Assembly (NCBI GenBank): GCA_017613735.1
Contig: JAGADF010000015.1
Span: forward strand, 1 to 41,747
Length of the DNA stretch: 41,747 nt
Direction: 5' to 3'
Source: Clostridia bacterium
GTDB lineage: Bacteria > Bacillota > Clostridia > Oscillospirales > Acutalibacteraceae
The stretch's first letter is position 1; every line of letters starts with the position of its first letter. The translations under genes were made by a program, and so were the position numbers. The notes beneath the pieces were generated by a model. It saw nothing but the letters and a program-made list of their open reading frames with translations. It searched no databases and was not told the DNA's origin. Of this stretch, positions 34,251-41,614 are shown in pieces.

Positions 34251-35687
34251 ATGGCAGAAAGTTCTTTGACTCACGGTATTAAGTTTAAGGACAAAGTCGG
34301 CTATGCTCTCGGTGACGCGGGCGGTCTTCTGACCTTTTCGCTTATAGGAGCATTCCAGAATAAGTTTTATACCGACGCTCTGGGGATAAAGCCCGAAAGC
34401 ATTATACTGCTTATTCTCATAGCGAGAATCTGGGACGCAATCAACGACCCGCTCTGGGGCGCGTTTGTTCAGTCGAGAAAACCGAAAAAGAGCGGTCAGT
34501 TCAGGCCGTGGATTATCGGATTTTCCATCCCGCTTGCCATATCGGCGGTGCTTATGTTCTTTAAGATTCCCGGCCTTAACGGCACTCAGTATCTTATCTA
34601 CGCTTATATTACCTATATCGCGTACGGTATGATGTATACCGCCGTAAACATTCCCTACGGCTCTCTCGCTTCGGTTGTAACCGACGACGAGCTTGAGCGC
34701 TCTTCGCTTTCAATGTGGCGTTCAATAGGCGCGGGCGTAGGCGGACTTCCCGGAACAATAGTTCTTCCGATGATTGTTTTCACCGTTACGGGAAAATATG
34801 CAAACGGCACGGACATCAAGGCGCTTGACGACAAAAAGCTTTTCTATTGTGTGCTTGTACTCGCGGCGGTTTCCGTTCTTGTATATTTCCTGCACTACAA
34901 GATGACAAAAGAGCGTATCGCTCCGCAGGAAAAGAAAAAGGATGAGCACTATAACGCGGTTGCGACGGTCAAGGCGTTGTTTAGGAACAGAGCTTTCGTT
35001 ACCCTGTCGCTTGCCTCGATGCTTCTTATCGCTTTCCAGTTTTATTATCAGTCGACCTATACGTATCTTTTCACCGACTATTACGGAAAGCCAGGTTTTT
35101 ACGCGTTTGTAACTATCTGCACATACGGACCTATGGCGATATTCATTCCGATAATGAACAGACTTATAAGAAAGTTCGGCAAGAAAGAGCTTTGCGCCGT
35201 AGGCATGGCTTTCGCTGCGGTTGCGAACATAGGACTTTTTGTCCTCCGCTGGACTGCGCTTGCTCACAACCCGTTTGTATTCCTCGGCTTTACCTTCCTT
35301 TCGGGACTCGGTCAGACCTTCCTTGTTCTTGAGGTCTGGGCGCTCGTTATGGACGTTATCGACTATCACGAGGTCAGAACGGGCAAGCGTGAAGAGGGTA
35401 TGGCATACGCCGTATTCTCATTCACAAGAAAACTCGGTCAGACTCTTGCGGGCGTAGGTCTTAACGCGCTTCTTGCGTTCATAAAGTATGACGGCGAGCT
35501 TTCAAAGCAGGGCAAACCGCTCGGCGAGGACGTTCTTTCGAAACTTTATGACATTTCAACCATAGTTCCCGCAGTAATGCTCGCGCTTATGGCGATAATC
35601 CTTTTCTGCGGCTATAACCTTTCAAAGTCAAAGCTTGTTGAGGTTCACGAGCAGCTGGCGGAAGTAAGAAAACAGGAGGAAGCATAA
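34251..35687 (+). CDS. GPH-family importer, probably for sulfoquinovose or its glycoside
   Basis: Transporter of 478 residues with about 12 hydrophobic segments. GPH signatures are WDAINDPLWGAFVQSRKPKK and VMDVIDYHEVRTGKREEG. It lies inside the operon, so the imported compound should be the glycosidase substrate; E. coli uses a related GPH-type YihO/YihP pair for sulfoquinovose compounds. GAGGTG precedes ATG 34251. It shares only family features with the GPH protein at 23617-24993. Confidence 0.85.
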   Translation: MAESSLTHGIKFKDKVGYALGDAGGLLTFSLIGAFQNKFYTDALGIKPESIILLILIARIWDAINDPLWGAFVQSRKPKKSGQFRPWIIGFSIPLAISAVLMFFKIPGLNGTQYLIYAYITYIAYGMMYTAVNIPYGSLASVVTDDELERSSLSMWRSIGAGVGGLPGTIVLPMIVFTVTGKYANGTDIKALDDKKLFYCVLVLAAVSVLVYFLHYKMTKERIAPQEKKKDEHYNAVATVKALFRNRAFVTLSLASMLLIAFQFYYQSTYTYLFTDYYGKPGFYAFVTICTYGPMAIFIPIMNRLIRKFGKKELCAVGMAFAAVANIGLFVLRWTALAHNPFVFLGFTFLSGLGQTFLVLEVWALVMDVIDYHEVRTGKREEGMAYAVFSFTRKLGQTLAGVGLNALLAFIKYDGELSKQGKPLGEDVLSKLYDISTIVPAVMLALMAIILFCGYNLSKSKLVEVHEQLAEVRKQEEA

Positions 35688-36160
35688 TGAAAATCTCAAT
35701 CGGTTCGGACAAATCGGGTTATCCTTTGAGAAAAGAGCTTGAGGCTCATCTTAAGGAAAAAGGTATTGAGCTTACGGTTTACGGCCCCGCGAATGAAGAA
35801 GAGGCGGTTCCGTTCTATAAGGTTGCTCCGTGCGTTGCGAAGGACATTCAGGCGGGCAGCGCCGACCTCGGAATCCTTATCTGCGGAACGGGTATGGGTA
35901 TGTCTCAGGTCGCGAATAAGTTCAAAGGCGTCCGCGCGGCGTGCGTTGAAACGGTTTACGGCGCGAAGATGTGCAGGGTTATTAACGACTCGAACATTCT
36001 TTGTATGGGCGGCTGGATGATAGCTCCCGTTCTCGGCGTTTCAATGGTTGACGCTTTTCTTGACGCGCAGTTCGTAACGGGCGTTGAGGAATGGCGTAAG
36101 GAATGGCTTCAGAACGCCAAAAAGGAATTTGCCGCTCTTGAAGAGGAAATATATAAATAA
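35687..36160 (+). CDS. RpiB/LacAB-family isomerase with altered active site (candidate sulfoerythrose isomerase)
   Basis: Product of 157 residues, aligning almost without gaps to E. coli RpiB. The catalytic Cys66 (ICGTGMGMS) and Asn100 are kept. The ring-opening His99 is Ile99 (RVINDSN), phosphate-site Arg133 is Val133, and the DHxG motif is DKSG. Such changes argue against ribose 5-phosphate. Transketolase-type sulfoglycolysis has an RpiB-like isomerase acting on 4-deoxy-4-sulfoerythrose (SqwI, from memory), an open-chain, non-phosphorylated sugar. AGGAGG precedes the start, which overlaps the transporter stop by one base. Last gene of the operon. Confidence 0.8.
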   Translation: MKISIGSDKSGYPLRKELEAHLKEKGIELTVYGPANEEEAVPFYKVAPCVAKDIQAGSADLGILICGTGMGMSQVANKFKGVRAACVETVYGAKMCRVINDSNILCMGGWMIAPVLGVSMVDAFLDAQFVTGVEEWRKEWLQNAKKEFAALEEEIYK

Positions 36161-36176
36161 GTATTGATTTCTCATT

Positions 36177-36210
36177 TTGCCGCAGAGCAGACAAACCTGC
36201 CCTGCGGCAA
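36177..36210 (+). terminator. Hairpin at the end of the sulfosugar operon
   Basis: Perfect arms TTGCCGCAG (36177-36185) and CTGCGGCAA (36202-36210), with an inner GCAG/CTGC extension. A T run appears only about ten bases later (36221-36226), so it is an imperfect terminator or an RNA-stabilising 3' structure. The rest of 36211-36270 shows nothing clear. Confidence 0.6.
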
Positions 36211-36281
36211 GGGTGATTTCCTTTTTTGAGCAGACAGAAATATCTGTTGAAAAAATAAAATCACATCCCACGGAGGATTCT

Positions 36282-37592
36282 ATGTTTAATAAAAGAATAG
36301 TAAAGTTAATATCGCTGCTTCTTATTGTTTTATTCGCTTTTTCGCTTTCCCTTAGCGTTTTCGCCGAGGGCGAAACGGAAAAGACGACCGAAGAAACTAC
36401 TCAGCAGCAGTCTCAGGGCACAAAGAAGGAAAAGGAAATCGTCAGTCAGACGGTTATGGACGAATACAATAATCCCTCGGGCAGAATACTCTGCGTTTCC
36501 AAGCAGGGCGACGTTTCTTCCTACCCCGAAAACAGCTGGCAGGGAATAAAATCCGCTATCAAAAAGGGCGCGGACATAGTTGAAATCGACGTCAGCAAGA
36601 CCTCGGACGGTTTTCTTGTTCTTATGAAGGACGAGGATTTTACAAGAATGTGCGTTGACCCTGCGGGCAACACAATTACCTCAAAGGTCAGCGAAACCGA
36701 GTCCTGGGAAGTAATCGCCATGTGCCTTCGTCAGGGAAGAGGCGGCGAGGCTTCGGAGATTACCGAATATCATCCCCAGACTCTTGAAGCCGTTATCAAA
36801 GCAGTCGGCGACAAGGCGGTGCTTTTAATTAACTTTGATTCGGAAATAAGAGAAGAAGTCTTTGAGGAGGTTGCCTCTCTCGGCGCGGTCGACAGAGTTA
36901 TTTTTAAATTCGACTCTCAGGCGGGCGCGGTCAAAAAGTTTATTTCCGCTCACGAGGACAGCAAGGTCGCCGTAATGGGCTCTTATACGGGCAACGTAGT
37001 TTTTTCGGCGAGAAAATATATAAAGAAGATGCAGAAGAACAGCGTATCGTCCGTAATGCTCGGCGTTAAAAACCCCAATTCGGTAATCTTTGACAAGTCG
37101 GTTCTCGGTCTGTTTAACGATAGTTCGAGAGCGGCGGTTGATATGACTAACCCGAAAAAATGCGGTGAACGAGAGGACAACGAAAACGGCTGGAACGACC
37201 TTCTCGGCAGGGGATACAGCGTTATTGAAACTGACTACCCCGATAAGCTCGCAAGCTATATCAAGGGCTATGAAAAAGAGAAGGCGGCTCTTGAAAAGCT
37301 CTGCGAAAAGGCAAGGGCTCTGGATATGACAAAGTACGGCTATAAAACCTCCGAGACGCTTAAAAAAGAGCTCGAAAACAGCGAAAAGCTTTTAGCCGTT
37401 CATACCTCAAAGTTAAAAATTAACGAGCAGTATTCAAGACTTAACGGCGCGATAATGTCGCTTGACGCGGCGGACGGCTCGACAAACGGAAGAACAATCA
37501 CCGCGGGCAGGGTTATAGCGGCTTTACTGATAACGGCTCTGTTTGCTTTTGTTCAGGTTGTTGTTTACAGGCATTCCCGAAAAGATAAATAA
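36282..37592 (+). CDS. Membrane-anchored glycerophosphodiester phosphodiesterase homologue lacking catalytic His
   Basis: Product of 436 residues from ATG 36282 (CGGAGG at 36271-36276). Signal peptide or N-terminal anchor MFNKRIVKLISLLLIVLFAF, a Thr/Gln/Lys-rich linker, then a TIM-barrel GDPD domain and a C-terminal membrane segment (AALLITALFAFVQVVVY) followed by basic residues. YPENSW and GADIVEIDVSKTSDG match GDPD, with Glu101 and Asp103. The usual HRG motif reads SKQGD (73-77) and the second HD motif MKDED (115-119). With both acid/base histidines gone it is probably not an active diesterase. Confidence 0.82.
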   Translation: MFNKRIVKLISLLLIVLFAFSLSLSVFAEGETEKTTEETTQQQSQGTKKEKEIVSQTVMDEYNNPSGRILCVSKQGDVSSYPENSWQGIKSAIKKGADIVEIDVSKTSDGFLVLMKDEDFTRMCVDPAGNTITSKVSETESWEVIAMCLRQGRGGEASEITEYHPQTLEAVIKAVGDKAVLLINFDSEIREEVFEEVASLGAVDRVIFKFDSQAGAVKKFISAHEDSKVAVMGSYTGNVVFSARKYIKKMQKNSVSSVMLGVKNPNSVIFDKSVLGLFNDSSRAAVDMTNPKKCGEREDNENGWNDLLGRGYSVIETDYPDKLASYIKGYEKEKAALEKLCEKARALDMTKYGYKTSETLKKELENSEKLLAVHTSKLKINEQYSRLNGAIMSLDAADGSTNGRTITAGRVIAALLITALFAFVQVVVYRHSRKDK

Positions 37593-37604
37593 AGGAGCAA
37601 AATT

Positions 37605-38456
37605 ATGGTAGGTGTTATTGATGTGGGCGGCGGGCTTCGCGATATTTACGGCGCGGGCGTTTTTGACTGGTGTATTGATAACGGCGTTACCTTTGACTAC
37701 GGCATAGGCGTTTCCGCGGGAAGCGGAAATATGATGAATTTCCTGACGGGGCAGAGGGGAAGAACCTTCGGCTTTTACCATTTCTTTGCCTTCCGCAAGG
37801 AATATATGAGCGCGGGCAATTTTATAAAGAATCACTCGTATATAGACCTCGATTACATATACGGAAAGATGACCAATTCCGACGGCGAATACCCGTTTGA
37901 CTACGAAAAATTCGCCGAAAACCCGATGAAATATACGATTGTCGCGACTGACGCCGAAACCTGCGAGCCGCATTATTTCGACAAAAGCGAAATCAAAAAG
38001 GACTGCTATGACATCATAAAGGCGTCGTGTGCGATTCCCTTTGTCTGCAAGCCCATTAATATTGACGGCAGGGATTACTATGACGGCGGAGTAGCCGACC
38101 CGGTTCCGCTGAAAAAGGCCTATGAGGACGGCTGCGACTTCGTTGTGGTTATTCTCACGCTGCCGCGCGATTACAGAATGGAAGGCGGCGGAAAGGACGC
38201 TTTCGCGGCGAGAATGCTCAATGACAAATACCCGAATATGTCGCACGGACTTTACGCGAGATTCGATATATATAATCAGCAGATAAACTATCTTGAAAAG
38301 ATGGAACGCGAGGGCAGGGCGCTTATTATCGCTCCCGACGACCTTTGCGGAATGACGACTCTTTCAAAGGACCGCGAGAAAATGAGAAAAATGTACGAAA
38401 AGGGCTATGAGGACGCGAAAATTCTTAAGGATTGCGTTTTTCTGAATATGAAATAA
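37605..38456 (+). CDS. Patatin-like phospholipase/acyl hydrolase
   Basis: Cytosolic protein of 283 residues with the patatin Ser-Asp dyad. Oxyanion loop GGGLRDIYGAG (8-18), nucleophile Ser37 in GVSAGSGN, and Asp in YYDGGVADPVPL near residue 165. It resembles the bacterial YjjU-like group. The substrate is presumably a lipid acyl ester. AAAGGAGC precedes ATG 37605. It follows the GDPD homologue by 12 bases, so both are probably co-transcribed and concern membrane lipids or surface. Confidence 0.88.
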   Translation: MVGVIDVGGGLRDIYGAGVFDWCIDNGVTFDYGIGVSAGSGNMMNFLTGQRGRTFGFYHFFAFRKEYMSAGNFIKNHSYIDLDYIYGKMTNSDGEYPFDYEKFAENPMKYTIVATDAETCEPHYFDKSEIKKDCYDIIKASCAIPFVCKPINIDGRDYYDGGVADPVPLKKAYEDGCDFVVVILTLPRDYRMEGGGKDAFAARMLNDKYPNMSHGLYARFDIYNQQINYLEKMEREGRALIIAPDDLCGMTTLSKDREKMRKMYEKGYEDAKILKDCVFLNMK

Positions 38457-38462
38457 TGCAGG

Positions 38463-38491
38463 TTGACAATGCAAAAGGCATTTGATATAAT
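38463..38491 (+). promoter_or_regulatory. Consensus SigA promoter with palindromic spacer
   Basis: TTGACA at 38463-38468, 17-base spacer, TATAAT at 38486-38491, both perfect. The inverted repeat AATGC-AAAAG-GCATT (38467-38481) fills most of the spacer and might be an operator. Confidence 0.85.
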
Positions 38492-38532
38492 TTAAGTTGA
38501 GTTATTACCTTATTATAAAGAGGAGTATTATT

Positions 38533-39204
38533 ATGAAAAAGACAGTTAAATATGTTGTTTCTGTTCTTGCGGTAGTTTCGCTTCTTATGACAAGCCTCGT
38601 TCTTGTTTCATTTGCGGCTTCTCCCAAAATCACAATGAGCACGGGTACGACCTCGAATAATCAGACCGAGGTTATTATCACCGTTTCAAAGGGCAGCGAC
38701 CTGGCTACTTTCCAGGCGGCTGTTAAATATGAGACCGATAAGGTTAAGCTTATGAGCGTAGAATACCTTTCGGGCGACAAGAACGTTTCCAATACCGATA
38801 CCGAGGGCGTCGCTCTTGTTAATGACGTCTGGCTTGAAAGCATTAACGACAAGACCGACATTATAAGACTTGTTTTCTCGGGCACGAGCGATGCGGAAAC
38901 CACCTTTACTCTTGAAGATATTGTCGCTACCGACAGTAACGACAAGACCATCAGTTTCAAACAGCCCGTCACCGTAAAGACCAAGGTTAAGGCTAATACG
39001 CCCGACCAGGCTACGGACCCTGCGAACACGACTCCCGCTGCGGACGGTTCTTCTTCGGGTAACAGCAATATCCCCGGCGGCAGCACAAACGGCACTTCGC
39101 CGAACACAGGTCGTATAATAGCTTCGGCTGCAGGTATCTGCGGCGCGGCGGCGGCAGCGGCGGCAGTTGTTGTTGTTCTTAAGAAAAAGGGCAAGGAAGA
39201 CTGA
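38533..39204 (+). CDS. Surface protein with cohesin-like domain and SPNTG/TM tail
   Basis: Product of 223 residues from ATG 38533 (AGAGGAG upstream). A signal peptide (VVSVLAVVSLLMTSLVLVSF) is followed by a beta-rich domain of about 120 residues with ATFQAAVKYETDKVKLMSV, which resembles cohesin or CBM2-like carrier domains. Then comes a Pro/Thr/Ser/Gly linker, SPNTG, an Ala-rich hydrophobic stretch and the basic tail KKKGKED. This order is that of a sortase-type wall anchor, with SPNTG in place of LPXTG. Cohesin assignment is tentative. Own promoter and terminator. Confidence 0.75.
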   Translation: MKKTVKYVVSVLAVVSLLMTSLVLVSFAASPKITMSTGTTSNNQTEVIITVSKGSDLATFQAAVKYETDKVKLMSVEYLSGDKNVSNTDTEGVALVNDVWLESINDKTDIIRLVFSGTSDAETTFTLEDIVATDSNDKTISFKQPVTVKTKVKANTPDQATDPANTTPAADGSSSGNSNIPGGSTNGTSPNTGRIIASAAGICGAAAAAAAVVVVLKKKGKED

Positions 39205-39219
39205 ATAAAAAATAATTGA

Positions 39220-39247
39220 ACGGGAGGTAATTTGCCTCCCGTTTTTT
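39220..39247 (+). terminator. Terminator after the surface protein gene
   Basis: Stem ACGGGAGG / CCTCCCGT with a short AT-rich loop and a T run, 15 bases after the stop. Confidence 0.93.
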
Positions 39248-39248
39248 A

Positions 39249-39277
39249 TTGACCTTGAGCTGTATTTATTGTATAAT
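39249..39277 (+). promoter_or_regulatory. SigA promoter of purA
   Basis: TTGACC at 39249-39254, 17-base spacer, perfect TATAAT at 39272-39277, about 54 bases before the TTG start of purA. Confidence 0.78.
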
Positions 39278-39330
39278 TAATTGTTATCTGATTTATAATT
39301 AGTTATTAATATATTCGGAGGTGCTTTACA

Positions 39331-40605
39331 TTGGTTAAAGCTATTGTCGGCGCAAACTGGGGCGACGAGGGAAAAGGTAAGATTACCGATATGTTTTCGG
39401 CTAAGGCGGACATTGTAATCCGTTTTCAGGGCGGAGCAAACGCCGGGCACACAATTATCAACGAGCACGGCAGATTCGCTTTTCACCTTATGCCGTCGGG
39501 CGTGTGCTATGACCACACGACCTGCATTATAGGCAACGGCGTCGCGCTTGACATAAACAAGTTTATCAACGAGCTTAACGACATTAAGGCGGCGGGGCTT
39601 AACCCGAAGCTTCTTGTGTCCGACAGGGCTCAGATTCTTATGCCCTATCACATTCTTCTTGACACCTATGAGGAAGAAAGACTCGGCAAAAACGCCTTCG
39701 GCTCGACAAAGAGCGGTATCGCCCCGTTCTTCAGCGACAAGTACGCGAAAATCGGCATTCAGGTCAATGAGCTCTTTGACGACGAGACCTTAAAGGCGAA
39801 GCTTAAGAATATCTGCACGCTCAAGAACCTTACGCTTAAATACGTCTACAATAAACCTCTTCTCGACGAGGATGAATTATACAGAACTTGTCTTGATTAC
39901 AGGGAGAAAATAAGGCCCTATGTCTGCGATACCCACGAGTTTATTTCAAAGGCCCTCAAAGAGGGAAAGGAAATTCTTCTCGAAGGTCAGTTAGGCACCT
40001 TGAAGGACCCCGATTTCGGCATTTACCCGATGGTTACGTCGTCGTCCACTCTTGCGGGCTACGGCGCGGTCGGCGCGGGCATTCCCCCTCACGAAATCAA
40101 AGAGGTTATAGCCGTCACGAAGGCTTATTCCTCGGCTGTCGGCGCGGGCGAATTTGTTTCGGAGATTCTTGACGAGGACGAGGCTCATCAGCTTCGCATT
40201 CACGGCGGCGACAAGGGCGAATTCGGCGCAACTACCGGAAGGCCGAGAAGAGTCGGCTGGTTTGACTGCGTCGCGTCGCGTTACGGCGTTGAAATGCAGG
40301 GAGCGACTCAGGTTGTTTTAACCGCTCTTGACTGTCTTTCATATCTTGAGGAAATCAAAATCTGCGTCGGCTATGAGGTTGACGGCGAGGTTATAAAGAA
40401 TTTCCCGACAACTCCCACGCTTAAAAAATGCAGACCCGTTCTTAAGACAATGAAGGGCTGGCACTGCGATATTAAGGGCATTAGAAATTATGAGGAGCTT
40501 CCGAAAGAAGCGAGAGATTACGTCGAGTTTATTGAAAGCGAGCTCGGCTACCCGATTAAGATGGTTTCAAACGGCCCCGAAAGAGAAGCAATAATTTACA
40601 GATAA
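39331..40605 (+). CDS. purA: Adenylosuccinate synthetase
   Basis: GTP-dependent condensation of IMP and aspartate, first step from IMP to AMP. The product has 424 residues, starting at TTG 39331 behind CGGAGGTG. The P-loop-like GANWGDEGKGKITDM is at 7-21, GGANAGHTI and NGVALD follow, and the GTP site TTGRPRRVGWFD is further down. It is followed by guaA (IMP to GMP branch) after 31 bases, so both branches of purine synthesis are together. Confidence 0.96.
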   Translation: MVKAIVGANWGDEGKGKITDMFSAKADIVIRFQGGANAGHTIINEHGRFAFHLMPSGVCYDHTTCIIGNGVALDINKFINELNDIKAAGLNPKLLVSDRAQILMPYHILLDTYEEERLGKNAFGSTKSGIAPFFSDKYAKIGIQVNELFDDETLKAKLKNICTLKNLTLKYVYNKPLLDEDELYRTCLDYREKIRPYVCDTHEFISKALKEGKEILLEGQLGTLKDPDFGIYPMVTSSSTLAGYGAVGAGIPPHEIKEVIAVTKAYSSAVGAGEFVSEILDEDEAHQLRIHGGDKGEFGATTGRPRRVGWFDCVASRYGVEMQGATQVVLTALDCLSYLEEIKICVGYEVDGEVIKNFPTTPTLKKCRPVLKTMKGWHCDIKGIRNYEELPKEARDYVEFIESELGYPIKMVSNGPEREAIIYR

Positions 40606-40636
40606 TAAATCATATATAAATTACGGAGGGAACAAT

Positions 40637-41614
40637 ATGTCAAATGTAAGACCCGAGTCTATGGCTCGAATCACCACAAAAGAACTTGCGGACGCATTTA
40701 TCGCCGAGCAGATTGACGCTCTTAAAAAGTAAATCGGCGATAACAAGGTTCTCCTTGCGCTTTCGGGCGGCGTTGATTCGTCGGTTGTCGCCGCGCTTTT
40801 AATAAAGGCTGTCGGCAAACAGCTTGTATGCGTTCACGTTAATCACGGACTTTTAAGAAAGGGCGAACCCGAACAGGTTATCGAGGTATTCAGAAATCAG
40901 ATGGACGCCAACCTCATTTATGTTGACGCGGTTGACCGTTTCCTTGATAAGCTCGAGGGCATTGAAGAACCCGAAAATAAGAGAAAGATTATCGGTGCGG
41001 AGTTTATTCGCGTATTTGAGGAAGAGGCGAGAAAGCTCGACGGAATCAAATTCCTCGCTCAGGGCACAATTTATCCCGACATCCTTGAAAGCGGTCCCGT
41101 AAAGGCTCATCACAACGTCGGCGGACTTCCCGACGACCTTCAGTTTGAGCTTGTTGAGCCGCTGAAGTTCCTGTTTAAGGATGAGGTAAGAGTAGTCGGC
41201 AAGGCGTTGGGTCTTCCCGACAATATGGTTTTCCGTCAGCCGTTCCCCGGCCCCGGACTCGGCGTAAGATGTCTCGGCGCGATTACCCGTGACAGGCTTG
41301 AAGCAGTCCGCGAAAGCGACGCGATTCTTCGCGAAGAGTTTGCCAAAGCGGGACTTGCGGGCAAGGTATGGCAGTATTTCACGGTTGTTCCCGATTTTAA
41401 ATCCGTCGGTATTAAGAATAATGCCCGCACATTCGCTTACCCCGTAATCATCCGCGCAGTCAATACGGTAGACGCCATGACCGCGTCGGTTGAGGACGTT
41501 CCCTTTGACCTTTTACAGCGCATTACGGACAGAATTACAAACGAGGTTCCCAATGTAAACCGCGTGCTCTTTGACCTGACTCCCAAGCCCGGTGCGACGA
41601 TAGAGTGGGAATAA
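40637..41614 (+). pseudogene. guaA: GMP synthase ATP-pyrophosphatase subunit, interrupted by in-frame stop
   Basis: Converts XMP to GMP. The reading frame opens at ATG 40637 after CGGAGGG (MSNVRPESMARITTKELADA) and hits TAA at codon 32 (40730-40732). It then runs on without defect for 293 codons through the PP-loop [54 protein letters not shown] and the C-terminal [12 protein letters not shown]. No glutamine amidotransferase domain precedes it, so even without the stop it is a stand-alone synthetase subunit of 325 codons. No in-frame start lies between the stop and the PP-loop. It may be a true null, a sequence error or read-through. Confidence 0.85.

Noticed and set aside
34722-35369. Open frame of 215 codons on the minus strand inside the operon importer
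   Set aside because: Same shadow pattern as opposite the first GPH transporter; no motif or start signal.
36177-36281. Extended N-terminus for the glycerophosphodiesterase homologue
   Set aside because: The added residues come from the operon-end hairpin, and the ATG at 36282 has the ribosome binding site and begins a proper signal peptide.
40637-41614. TAA reassigned to an amino acid in this organism
   Set aside because: TAA ends most genes in the window at the expected family length, so a general code change is excluded; local read-through remains possible.
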